Shown here: positions 1 to 5,195 of the stretch, piece by piece
Position numbering within the stretch: position 1 is the stretch's first letter
How the letters are laid out: the number at the start of each line of letters is the position of its first letter
Assembly (NCBI GenBank): GCA_003070825.1
Contig: QBLP01000150.1
Span: 1 to 5,195 of the forward strand
Direction of reading: 5' to 3'
DNA from: Halanaerobium sp.
GTDB lineage: Bacteria; Bacillota; Halanaerobiia; Halanaerobiales; Halanaerobiaceae
Length of the DNA stretch: 5,195 bases
Position numbers and translations under genes: made by a program
The notes under the pieces: generated by a model
What the model saw: only the letters and a program-made list of their open reading frames with translations
What the model was told of the DNA's origin: nothing
The model's database searches: none

Positions 1-274
1 TATCAATACCATTTAAATCTCTTTCAGCATTTACATAAGCAGCTAAATGAACAATAATATCTGGATTTAATTTTGAGATAAATTTATTTAGTTTATCAAA
101 ATCTTTTATATCAATAATTTCTATATTAATTTTATCAATATTTTCCAAACGCCAGAAATTATTCTCCGAATGAGCAATCACATGTACTTCTTCTCCCATT
201 TTTACTAACCTATTAACTAAATGAGATCCTATAAAACCAGTACCACCTGTAACAAGAAATTTTTTATTTTTCAT
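1..274 (-). CDS. SDR-family nucleotide-sugar epimerase/reductase, N-terminal fragment (cut by window edge)
   Basis: This is the first 91 codons of an extended short-chain dehydrogenase/reductase that runs off the window at position 1. The start ATG at 274-272 begins the frame MKNKKFLVTGGTGFIGSHL, with the dinucleotide-binding GxxGxxG glycines at residues 10, 13 and 16. Residues 71-79 (PDIIVHLAA) are the typical fourth beta strand of the Rossmann fold. The expected Ser/Tyr/Lys catalytic residues lie beyond the window. No acidic residue stands at the end of the second beta strand (residues 29-36, EVHVIAHS), which hints at NADPH rather than NADH use. The gene begins 4 bases after the rfbG stop, and AGGTG at 287-291 is a ribosome binding site about 12 bases from the ATG. 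Its place after rfbH, rfbF and rfbG suggests a 4-ketoreductase giving CDP-paratose or CDP-abequose (RfbS or RfbJ role); an epimerase for another sugar is also possible. Its GC content is near 25%, lower than the adjacent pathway genes. Confidence 0.85.
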   Translation of the reverse strand, partial: MKNKKFLVTGGTGFIGSHLVNRLVKMGEEVHVIAHSENNFWRLENIDKINIEIIDIKDFDKLNKFISKLNPDIIVHLAAYVNAERDLNGID

Positions 275-278
275 GATT

Positions 279-1346
279 TTATTCTTCACCTATATTCAGA
301 TATTCTTTAATCTGTTTTACATCAAAATCATAATCAATATTATCATTTTGATACCAGTCAACAACAAAATCAATTGTCTGGTCAAAACTAAGTTTTGGTT
401 CCCAGTTTAAATGATGTCTGGCTTTACTGATATCTAGTTTCAATAGTTTCGCTTCATATGGTTCATTGTTATTAGATGTATCAATCCATTCACCTGATCC
501 CCATTTATAAACTAGTTTATCAACAAGCTCTCCAACTGTCACAATTGAGGCTTCATCAGGACCAAAGTTCCAGGCACCTGTATATTTTTCAGGATTTTGA
601 TAAAGTTTTGAAGCTAATAGTAAATAACCCCGCAAAGGTTCTAAAACATGCTGCCAGGGTCTAATAGCTTTGGGACTTCTAATCTCAATAGCTTTATCTT
701 CTTTTAGATAGCTAATACAATCAGTTATCAGCCTATCCTCTGCCCAGTCTCCACCACCAATAACATTACCAGCTCTAACCGAAGCCACAGCTATATCAGA
801 ATCTTCATTCTCAAAAAATGATCTAGTATAAGCAGAGGTAACTAATTCTGCACAACCTTTGCTGGAACTATAAGGATCATATCCCCCCATAGGATCATTT
901 TCTCTATAAACCCAGATCCACTCATTATTTTCATAACATTTATCACTGGTTATAATAATTACAGTTTTAACACTATCACTATGCCTTGCTGCTTCCAGAA
1001 CATTTACAGTCCCCATTACATTAACTTCATAAGTTTCTCTTGGTTCTTTATATGATAATCTTACCAGTGGCTGAGCTGCCAGATGGAAGACAATCTCTGG
1101 CTTTTCTTCTTTAAAAGTTCTTAAAAGATTATCATAATCTCTTATTTCACCTCTAAGATCAGTAATTTTTTTACTTAAATTAGTAACTACAAAATTATCT
1201 TTCTCTGTATAAGGATCTAAGGCATAACCAATCACATTTGCTCCCATTTCATTTAACCAGATAGATAACCAGGATCCTTTAAATCCAGTATGACCGGTTA
1301 CTAATACATTTTTACCTTTATAAATTCCATCAAATAATTCTTTCAT
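279..1346 (-). CDS. rfbG: CDP-glucose 4,6-dehydratase (RfbG/DdhB)
   Basis: This cytosolic enzyme converts CDP-D-glucose to CDP-4-keto-6-deoxy-D-glucose, the second step of 3,6-dideoxyhexose synthesis, using a tightly bound NAD that is reduced and re-oxidised within the cycle. The 355-residue protein is close to the usual family length. The NAD-binding motif TGHTGFKGSWL is at residues 17-27; the form GHTGFKG is typical of CDP-glucose dehydratases. Residues 133-138 (TSDKCY) supply the Ser134-Asp135-Lys136 catalytic group, and Tyr159 and Lys163 form the YxxxK pair; these numbers agree with those I recall for the Yersinia enzyme. RPWQHVLEPLRGYL at 229-242 is also characteristic. The ATG at 1346-1344 overlaps the TAA of rfbF by one base (TAATG), so translation is probably coupled; GGAAGG at 1357-1362, inside the end of rfbF, can serve as ribosome binding site with a 10-base spacer. 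No frameshift or missing key residue is seen. Confidence 0.96.
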   Translation of the reverse strand: MKELFDGIYKGKNVLVTGHTGFKGSWLSIWLNEMGANVIGYALDPYTEKDNFVVTNLSKKITDLRGEIRDYDNLLRTFKEEKPEIVFHLAAQPLVRLSYKEPRETYEVNVMGTVNVLEAARHSDSVKTVIIITSDKCYENNEWIWVYRENDPMGGYDPYSSSKGCAELVTSAYTRSFFENEDSDIAVASVRAGNVIGGGDWAEDRLITDCISYLKEDKAIEIRSPKAIRPWQHVLEPLRGYLLLASKLYQNPEKYTGAWNFGPDEASIVTVGELVDKLVYKWGSGEWIDTSNNNEPYEAKLLKLDISKARHHLNWEPKLSFDQTIDFVVDWYQNDNIDYDFDVKQIKEYLNIGEE

Positions 1347-2122
1347 TATTTCCAGACCTTCCAGAAGGCTTTATCTTCATTCCAGAGTTTATTTAAATGT
1401 TTAACATCACGTTCATGATCCATACATTCCCAGTTACCATCATGCTTATAAACCATAACTTTACCCTGTTTAGATAATTTTTCTAAAGGACCAACCTCAA
1501 AATCACAGTCTTCTGCAGGAGATAAATGAGCAAGCATCTCTCTTTCAAAAACCATATAACCACCATTAATCAAACCTTTAGAAGTCTGTGGTTTTTCTTC
1601 AAAAGATTGAACTACATTACCTTCTTCCAAAAGTTCTCCAAATCTAGCTGGAGGATGTACTCCTGAAATCGTAACCATTTTATTATGTTCTTTATGAAAA
1701 TCAACTAAATTATTAATATCTATATCAGCAACTCCATCACCGTATGTGAGTAGGTTTATACCATCATCTAAATACCCTTCAATTCTTTTGATTCTACCAC
1801 CTTTAAGAGTATTTAATCCAGTATCAACCAGAGTTACATTCCAATCTGTTTCATTGTGATTATTATGGAATGTTATATCAGAGTTACTTAAGTCTATAGT
1901 AAAGTCATTATTTTTAGCTTCATAATGCAGAAAATAATCCTTAATTACATCACCTTTATAACCAAGACAAATAATGAAATCAGTTACTCCATAATGAGCA
2001 TAAGTTTTCATAATATGCCAGAGAACAGGTTTCTGACCAATCTTAACCATAGGTTTTGGAATTAAATTAGTTCTGTTACCAAGCCTGGTTCCAAATCCAC
2101 CTGCAAGTATTACTGCTTTCAT
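1346..2122 (-). CDS. rfbF: Glucose-1-phosphate cytidylyltransferase (RfbF/DdhA)
   Basis: This enzyme joins CTP and alpha-D-glucose 1-phosphate to give CDP-glucose and pyrophosphate, the committed step of CDP-linked dideoxysugar synthesis in the cytosol. Its 258 residues match the family (about 257 in Salmonella). The N-terminal nucleotide-binding loop is LAGGFGTRL at residues 6-14, followed by PKPM at 22-25 with the catalytic-type lysine. WNVTLVDTG at 94-102, the metal-binding YGDGVAD at 127-133, EEKP at 175-178, NGGY at 186-189, and a late MD at 234-235 are all in the expected order. The ending KAFWKVWK resembles the Salmonella enzyme's KAPWKTWE. The features separate it from RmlA and GalU and point to cytidylyl transfer, which makes this a CDP rather than a TDP pathway. 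The ATG is preceded by AGGGGG at 2133-2138 with a 10-base spacer. The gene starts 21 bases after the reductase stop and overlaps rfbG by one base. Confidence 0.96.
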   Translation of the reverse strand: MKAVILAGGFGTRLGNRTNLIPKPMVKIGQKPVLWHIMKTYAHYGVTDFIICLGYKGDVIKDYFLHYEAKNNDFTIDLSNSDITFHNNHNETDWNVTLVDTGLNTLKGGRIKRIEGYLDDGINLLTYGDGVADIDINNLVDFHKEHNKMVTISGVHPPARFGELLEEGNVVQSFEEKPQTSKGLINGGYMVFEREMLAHLSPAEDCDFEVGPLEKLSKQGKVMVYKHDGNWECMDHERDVKHLNKLWNEDKAFWKVWK

Positions 2123-2132
2123 AAAAATTTAA

Positions 2133-2138
2133 CCCCCT
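2133..2138 (-). promoter_or_regulatory. Strong ribosome binding site for rfbF
   Basis: The minus strand reads AGGGGG here, 10 bases before the rfbF ATG at 2122-2120. It lies in the 21-base gap after the reductase stop codon. It fixes the start, and indicates that rfbF is initiated independently rather than only by coupling to the gene before it. Confidence 0.75.
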
Positions 2139-2143
2139 ATTTT

Positions 2144-2842
2144 TTATTCCCACTGATCTAGATAAATATTTTTTAAATTTTCAGCTTCAAGTTTTTCTTT
2201 GAAATCTAAATTAAAATCAGTTGTGCCACAGATATAGTAATGAGCCTCCTGATAATTAGAAGCTGAGTTTATTATATCTTCTGTGGCTATTCTTCTATTT
2301 ATAGTTTCTTTATTTTCTTCTTGAGTTGTAAATAATAATAGTTGATCATTATTTAATTTCTCTTTTAAATAGTCGAGTCTTATAAAGTCTTCATACTTTT
2401 TAGCTGAATAAAGAAGTTTTAATCGCTCTAGCTCATTTTGTTCTTCCAGAGCCTCTATAAAACTAAAAAAAGGAGTTACTCCAGTTCCACCAGCCAGACA
2501 GATAATATCATTTTTTTGATCAAAGACTGGTAAAATGAAATCTCCATAAGCATATTTAATTGTAATTTCACTACCTTGTTCAACTTCATTAAAAATTCTT
2601 GTAGTATATCGCCCAGCTTTTTTTATTACCAGCCTGATTACTTTTTCTTTATTATAATAAGAAGCTAAGCTAAATGTTCTTGATTCAGGCCAGTAATCAG
2701 AAGAATCAACCTTTTCTAAAGAAAGCTGCAGAAACATTCCAGCTTCAAATCTTCTATATTTATCAGGTTTTAAGATATATTCTCTAATCTCTGCTGTGTG
2801 TTCAATTACAGACCAGACCTCTGCCTGGGTTACAACTGCCAT
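2144..2842 (-). CDS. FAD/NAD(P)H oxidoreductase, E3-like partner of RfbH lacking the [2Fe-2S] ferredoxin domain
   Basis: This 232-residue protein has the ferredoxin-NADP+ reductase fold. The FAD-binding barrel fills roughly residues 5-107, with the flavin motif RTFSLAS at 55-61 and GRYTTRIF at 77-84. The NAD(P)H-binding domain follows, with AGGTGVTPF at 117-125 and YICGTTDF at 203-210, and the chain ends in YLDQWE. It sits between rfbH and rfbF, with its ATG only 3 bases after the rfbH stop and AAAGGA at 2851-2856 as ribosome binding site. The position suggests that it passes electrons from NAD(P)H to RfbH, the role of CDP-6-deoxy-delta-3,4-glucoseen reductase (E3; AscD, DdhD, RfbI). Characterised E3 proteins are about 330 residues and carry a plant-type [2Fe-2S] domain. 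That domain is absent here: there are only two cysteines (115 and 205), both in the nucleotide-binding part, and no cluster motif. It is therefore either a reductase that acts directly on RfbH or through a ferredoxin encoded elsewhere. The fold is clear; the partner is inferred from context. Confidence 0.88.
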   Translation of the reverse strand: MAVVTQAEVWSVIEHTAEIREYILKPDKYRRFEAGMFLQLSLEKVDSSDYWPESRTFSLASYYNKEKVIRLVIKKAGRYTTRIFNEVEQGSEITIKYAYGDFILPVFDQKNDIICLAGGTGVTPFFSFIEALEEQNELERLKLLYSAKKYEDFIRLDYLKEKLNNDQLLLFTTQEENKETINRRIATEDIINSASNYQEAHYYICGTTDFNLDFKEKLEAENLKNIYLDQWE

Positions 2843-2845
2843 TTT

Positions 2846-4165
2846 TTATATCCTTTCATCAAAAAAATCAGCAAACTGCTGGATAATATATTCAATCTTC
2901 TGGTCATCAAGTCCTGGATAAACTCCAATAAAGAAAGTATTATTCATTATATAATCAGTATTTGCAAGATCTCCAACAACTCTGTATTCAACATTCTGAT
3001 AGGCAGGTTGTCTGGTTAAGTTACCAGCAAATAATTGTCTGGTCATCACTTTGTGTTCTTCTAAATAATTAACAAGTTCATTTTTAGTGAAATTATCATT
3101 TTCTCTAACAGACAACGGAAAAGCAAACCAGGAAGGATCAGAATTCTCTTCTGCTTCAGGTAAGATTAAATATTCTTCAAATTCCTTAATACCTTTATAT
3201 AATTTTTCGAAGTTTTCTTTTCTTGCTTTTATAAAGTCAGGAAGCTTTTTTAACTGTTCTACTCCAACTGCTGCCTGCATATCAGTAACTTTTAAGTTAT
3301 AACCAACATGACTGTAAACATATTTGTGATCATAACCATAAGGAAGATCTCCAAACTGCATAGAAAATCTGCGTCCACAGGTATTATTCGCACCTGGTTC
3401 ACAGTAGCAGTCTCGACCCCAATCTCGAAAAGAAACTGCTAGCTTTTTATATACCGGGTTATTAGTTAAAACTGCTCCGCCTTCTCCCATTGTCATATGG
3501 TGAGCAGGATAAAAACTAACAGTAGCAAAATCTCCAAAAGTTCCGACCATTTCATCATCATAAGTAGTTCCAACTGCGTCACAGCAATCTTCAATTAAAT
3601 ATAAGTCATGTTCTTCAGCAAATTCTGTTACAGCTTTTAAATTAAATGGATTACCCAGAGTGTGAGCAAGCATAATAGCTTTAGTTTTATCAGATAGAGC
3701 TTTTTCTAATTCGGAAACCTTTATATTATAGGTGCCAATTTCTACATCTACAAATACAGGCACTAGATTATTTTGAACAATTGGATTAACTGTAGTTGGA
3801 AAACCAGCAGCTACTGTGATTACTTCATCTCCAGCTTTTAATTTTCTATCATCCAATTTATCTGAAGTCAAAGCTGATAAAGCAACTAAATTAGCAGAAG
3901 AACCAGAATTAACCAGAGAACAATATCTCTGATCCATAAAATCTGCAAATTCTGCTTCAAATTCTTCGGCATATCTACCAGTTGTTAGCCAGAAATCAAG
4001 ACTGGAATCAACTAAAGCTACTTTTTCCTTTTCATCAAAGACTCTAGCTGCAAATGGTATAGTGTCTTTACCCAGTTCAAAGCTTTCTTCTTTTTGTTCT
4101 TCTCTATGCAACTCTTTTACTTTTTCAAGTATTTCTTTTCGTAATTTATCAGTTTTTTTGATCAA
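2846..4165 (-). CDS. rfbH: CDP-6-deoxy-D-xylo-4-hexulose 3-dehydrase, E1 (RfbH/DdhC)
   Basis: This enzyme uses pyridoxamine 5'-phosphate and a [2Fe-2S] cluster to remove the C3 hydroxyl from CDP-4-keto-6-deoxyglucose. It gives the glucoseen intermediate, which is then reduced with electrons from an E3-type reductase. The 439-residue protein has the aspartate aminotransferase fold (DegT/DnrJ/EryC1 family) and matches the Salmonella protein (about 437) throughout. His222, in FYPAHHMTMGEGG, stands where the aminotransferases have the PLP-binding lysine; this is the hallmark of the dehydrase. The cluster cysteines are Cys195, Cys253, Cys255 and Cys263, in the exact spacing C-X57-C-X1-C-X7-C of the Yersinia E1. 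Asp196, Tyr219 and Phe347 are also kept. The start is a TTG at 4165-4163: an in-frame TAG lies directly before it, GGAGTGA at 4171-4177 is well placed, and the next methionine is residue 77. GC content is about 38% in the sampled middle of the gene, well above the preceding glycosyltransferase. Confidence 0.97.
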   Translation of the reverse strand: MIKKTDKLRKEILEKVKELHREEQKEESFELGKDTIPFAARVFDEKEKVALVDSSLDFWLTTGRYAEEFEAEFADFMDQRYCSLVNSGSSANLVALSALTSDKLDDRKLKAGDEVITVAAGFPTTVNPIVQNNLVPVFVDVEIGTYNIKVSELEKALSDKTKAIMLAHTLGNPFNLKAVTEFAEEHDLYLIEDCCDAVGTTYDDEMVGTFGDFATVSFYPAHHMTMGEGGAVLTNNPVYKKLAVSFRDWGRDCYCEPGANNTCGRRFSMQFGDLPYGYDHKYVYSHVGYNLKVTDMQAAVGVEQLKKLPDFIKARKENFEKLYKGIKEFEEYLILPEAEENSDPSWFAFPLSVRENDNFTKNELVNYLEEHKVMTRQLFAGNLTRQPAYQNVEYRVVGDLANTDYIMNNTFFIGVYPGLDDQKIEYIIQQFADFFDERI

Positions 4166-4223
4166 CTAAATCACTCCAGAATTATCTAATGAATTTTAAC
4201 TCTAAATTTGAAAACCATAAATA
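4166..4223 (-). other. 58-base gap between glycosyltransferase and rfbH
   Basis: This is the largest gap between complete genes in the window. It holds the rfbH ribosome binding site and otherwise AT-rich sequence. I see no hairpin followed by a T run, so no terminator, and no promoter with both a good -10 and a well-spaced -35 element. Read-through from the glycosyltransferase is therefore the simplest reading, although a weak internal promoter (GATAAT-like box on the minus strand near 4181-4186) cannot be excluded. Confidence 0.5.
4171..4177 (-). promoter_or_regulatory. Ribosome binding site fixing the TTG start of rfbH
   Basis: The minus strand reads GGAGTGA, with 5 bases between its end and the TTG at 4165-4163 (8 bases from the GGAG core). 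An in-frame TAG stop directly before the TTG rules out an upstream start, and no ATG in frame occurs before residue 77, so this site decides the start. Confidence 0.85.
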
Positions 4224-5114
4224 TTATTTAAGATGTTTAGAGTATAATTTAACAGCACCTCTATCAAAGCCGGATAATAAATCAGGTCTTTCTTGATTTA
4301 TTGCGTGTCTCAATCTATAAATAAACATTTCTTCTTGGATTTTAAGCATCATTTCTATTCTTTTCTTCTGATTTTTATCTTTAGCTAAAGTAATCATATC
4401 TTTTAAAAAATCTACGAATAATTTATGTTGTTTCCATCTTTCAGATATATGATAATACATCTCACCTGTTTCACCTTTTATTTCGCTATCTAATTGATAT
4501 GCCTTTTCTACTAAAGTCTCACTCCACCAAAAACATTTATATTTAGCTATAAGCTGAGAAGCTAACAAAATCTGAGGATATATTTGATTAGGGTTTTTAA
4601 GATAATTCTCAATCTTTTTTATTATTTTTAAACTATTATTAATATTATAAACTAGACCTGATATATAAAAACTACTATTATGAAACTCATTAGGTCTTAT
4701 TTCTCTGGTTTCAATACTACCTCTATATAAATTTTCATTTTCGGCTTCACCCTTCAAATAAAATTGAGACGATATAAGTGTTGGTTGATTTTTATCTAAG
4801 AAATTTTTTAACTTAGATAATTTTCTAATGATAACAGGATCTTCATCAGATGTAAGTAATAAATAGTCAGTATCACATTTTTTAAATAATTCTAAATAAT
4901 TACCCTGAAATCCTAAATTGCTTTTATTCTTGTATACTTCAATATTTTTAAAAATTTTTGATATTTCAAGTAGATTTTTGTATGTCTCATCACTTGAATT
5001 ATTATCTATAATTAAAATTTTTACCCAGTCTGGTAGATCATTTTTTATATAATATCTCAAATGCTCTTCAACTATTTGAGCTCTATTATAAGTTGGTATA
5101 CCTATTGTTAACAT
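4224..5114 (-). CDS. Family 2 glycosyltransferase (GT-A fold)
   Basis: This 296-residue protein is a GT-A fold, family 2-type glycosyltransferase that would transfer a sugar from a nucleotide donor to a lipid-linked oligosaccharide at the inner face of the membrane. The N-terminus IGIPTYNRA (4-12) is the first nucleotide-binding strand, IIDNNSSDET (35-44) the second, and NLGFQGN (66-72) follows. The metal-binding DxD-like motif is TSDEDP (88-93). YISGLVYN (150-157) lies at the expected start of the acceptor region. The C-terminal third, from about residue 200, is rich in charged helices (WKQHKLFVDFLKDM, then a basic tail ending KLYSKHLK) and has no transmembrane segment, so membrane contact would be peripheral. 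The ATG has TAGGTG at 5125-5130 with a 10-base spacer and an in-frame TAA upstream. Being next to a dideoxysugar cassette, it could be an abequosyl- or paratosyl-type transferase, but donor and acceptor cannot be read from sequence. GC content is about 25% by count over 4261-5100, lower than rfbH. Confidence 0.88.
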   Translation of the reverse strand: MLTIGIPTYNRAQIVEEHLRYYIKNDLPDWVKILIIDNNSSDETYKNLLEISKIFKNIEVYKNKSNLGFQGNYLELFKKCDTDYLLLTSDEDPVIIRKLSKLKNFLDKNQPTLISSQFYLKGEAENENLYRGSIETREIRPNEFHNSSFYISGLVYNINNSLKIIKKIENYLKNPNQIYPQILLASQLIAKYKCFWWSETLVEKAYQLDSEIKGETGEMYYHISERWKQHKLFVDFLKDMITLAKDKNQKKRIEMMLKIQEEMFIYRLRHAINQERPDLLSGFDRGAVKLYSKHLK

Positions 5115-5195
5115 TAATATAAAACACCTACTTTTAATTTATTTTTCAAACTATTAAAGTCTTTAGATTTAGAATATATATCCTAAATATAATAT
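5115..5195 (-). other. AT-rich region upstream of the glycosyltransferase
   Basis: These 81 bases hold the glycosyltransferase ribosome binding site (TAGGTG, 5125-5130) and otherwise very AT-rich sequence. One minus-strand frame is open from the window edge for 15 codons before a TGA at 5148-5146, and could be the end of an upstream gene, but it is too short to judge. No promoter with both boxes properly spaced is seen, so the operon may begin outside the window. Confidence 0.4.
5167..5188. repeat. 22-base imperfect AT-rich palindrome
   Basis: The arms ATTTAG and CTAAAT flank a central self-complementary ATATATAT, so 10 of 11 base pairs match; the single mismatch is 5173 against 5182. It lies upstream of the glycosyltransferase. 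It could be a protein-binding site or a weak hairpin, but in such AT-rich DNA chance is a real alternative. No T run follows that would make it a convincing terminator. Confidence 0.3.

Noticed and set aside
476..664. Plus-strand open frame of 62 codons
   Set aside because: It lies wholly inside rfbG on the opposite strand, has no recognisable domain, and the opposite frame is a well-conserved enzyme.
2144..2842. The reductase as a truncated pseudogene of a longer E3
   Set aside because: It has its own ribosome binding site and ATG, its FAD and NAD(P)H motifs are intact, and it ends normally in YLDQWE; the upstream bases belong to rfbH, so no ferredoxin remnant exists.
2798..3019. Plus-strand open frame of 73 codons
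   Set aside because: It is antisense to the ends of rfbH and the reductase, both of which carry clear family motifs; its translation shows no family features.
3087..3302. Plus-strand open frame of 71 codons
   Set aside because: It is antisense to the conserved C-terminal part of rfbH; its serine-rich translation is what the reversed codons produce.
2846..4165. RfbH as a PLP sugar aminotransferase
   Set aside because: The PLP-binding lysine is replaced by His222 and the four cluster cysteines are present, so it belongs to the E1 dehydrase group.
4186..4218. Ten-codon minus-strand ATG frame between the glycosyltransferase and rfbH
   Set aside because: It has no ribosome binding site, and so short a frame is expected by chance; no leader-peptide features such as repeated regulatory codons are present.
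5115..5195. Possible promoter before the glycosyltransferase
   Set aside because: A TTGAAA and several TATA-like stretches exist, but none are paired at 16-18 bases with a start point that leaves room for the ribosome binding site; in DNA this AT-rich such boxes arise by chance.

Overview
The window is a stretch of a cell-surface polysaccharide locus with every supported gene on the minus strand, so transcription runs from position 5195 towards position 1. Six genes are visible: a family 2 glycosyltransferase (5114-4224), rfbH/ddhC (4165-2846), a short FAD/NAD(P)H reductase (2842-2144), rfbF/ddhA (2122-1346), rfbG/ddhB (1346-279), and the N-terminal 91 codons of a short-chain dehydrogenase/reductase (SDR) nucleotide-sugar enzyme (274 to beyond position 1). 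From rfbH to the SDR gene the spacing is 3, 21, -1 and 4 bases, which indicates one tightly coupled transcription unit. All five visible stop codons are TAA.

The genes fit the CDP-3,6-dideoxyhexose pathway. RfbF makes CDP-glucose from CTP and glucose 1-phosphate. RfbG converts it to CDP-4-keto-6-deoxyglucose. RfbH (E1) with an electron-donating reductase (E3) removes the C3 hydroxyl to give CDP-4-keto-3,6-dideoxyglucose. The cut-off SDR is well placed to reduce C4, giving for example CDP-paratose or CDP-abequose, but the product cannot be read from the fragment. The glycosyltransferase is a candidate for adding this or another sugar to an O-antigen or capsule repeat unit.

The most unusual points are these. 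(1) The reductase in the E3 position has only the FAD and NAD(P)H domains and lacks the ferredoxin-type [2Fe-2S] domain of the characterised E3 enzymes; no separate ferredoxin is encoded beside it. (2) The gene order is H-reductase-F-G-SDR, unlike the I-F-G-H-J order of Salmonella. (3) Base composition changes at the edges of the pathway cassette: about 25% GC in the glycosyltransferase and in the SDR fragment, about 31-38% in sampled parts of the four genes between them. This suggests a conserved sugar-synthesis cassette set between variable genes.

The organism has AT-rich DNA with strong purine-rich ribosome binding sites and a TTG start, which suggests a low-GC Firmicute-like bacterium. 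3,6-Dideoxyhexoses are typical of lipopolysaccharide, so a diderm low-GC lineage such as the Halanaerobiales would fit, but this is a weak inference. The pathway is known; what may be new is its ferredoxin-domain-free form. I see no RNA gene, CRISPR array, insertion sequence or convincing terminator. Non-coding DNA is limited to 58 bases at 4166-4223, 21 bases at 2123-2143, a few bases at other junctions, and 81 very AT-rich bases at 5115-5195.
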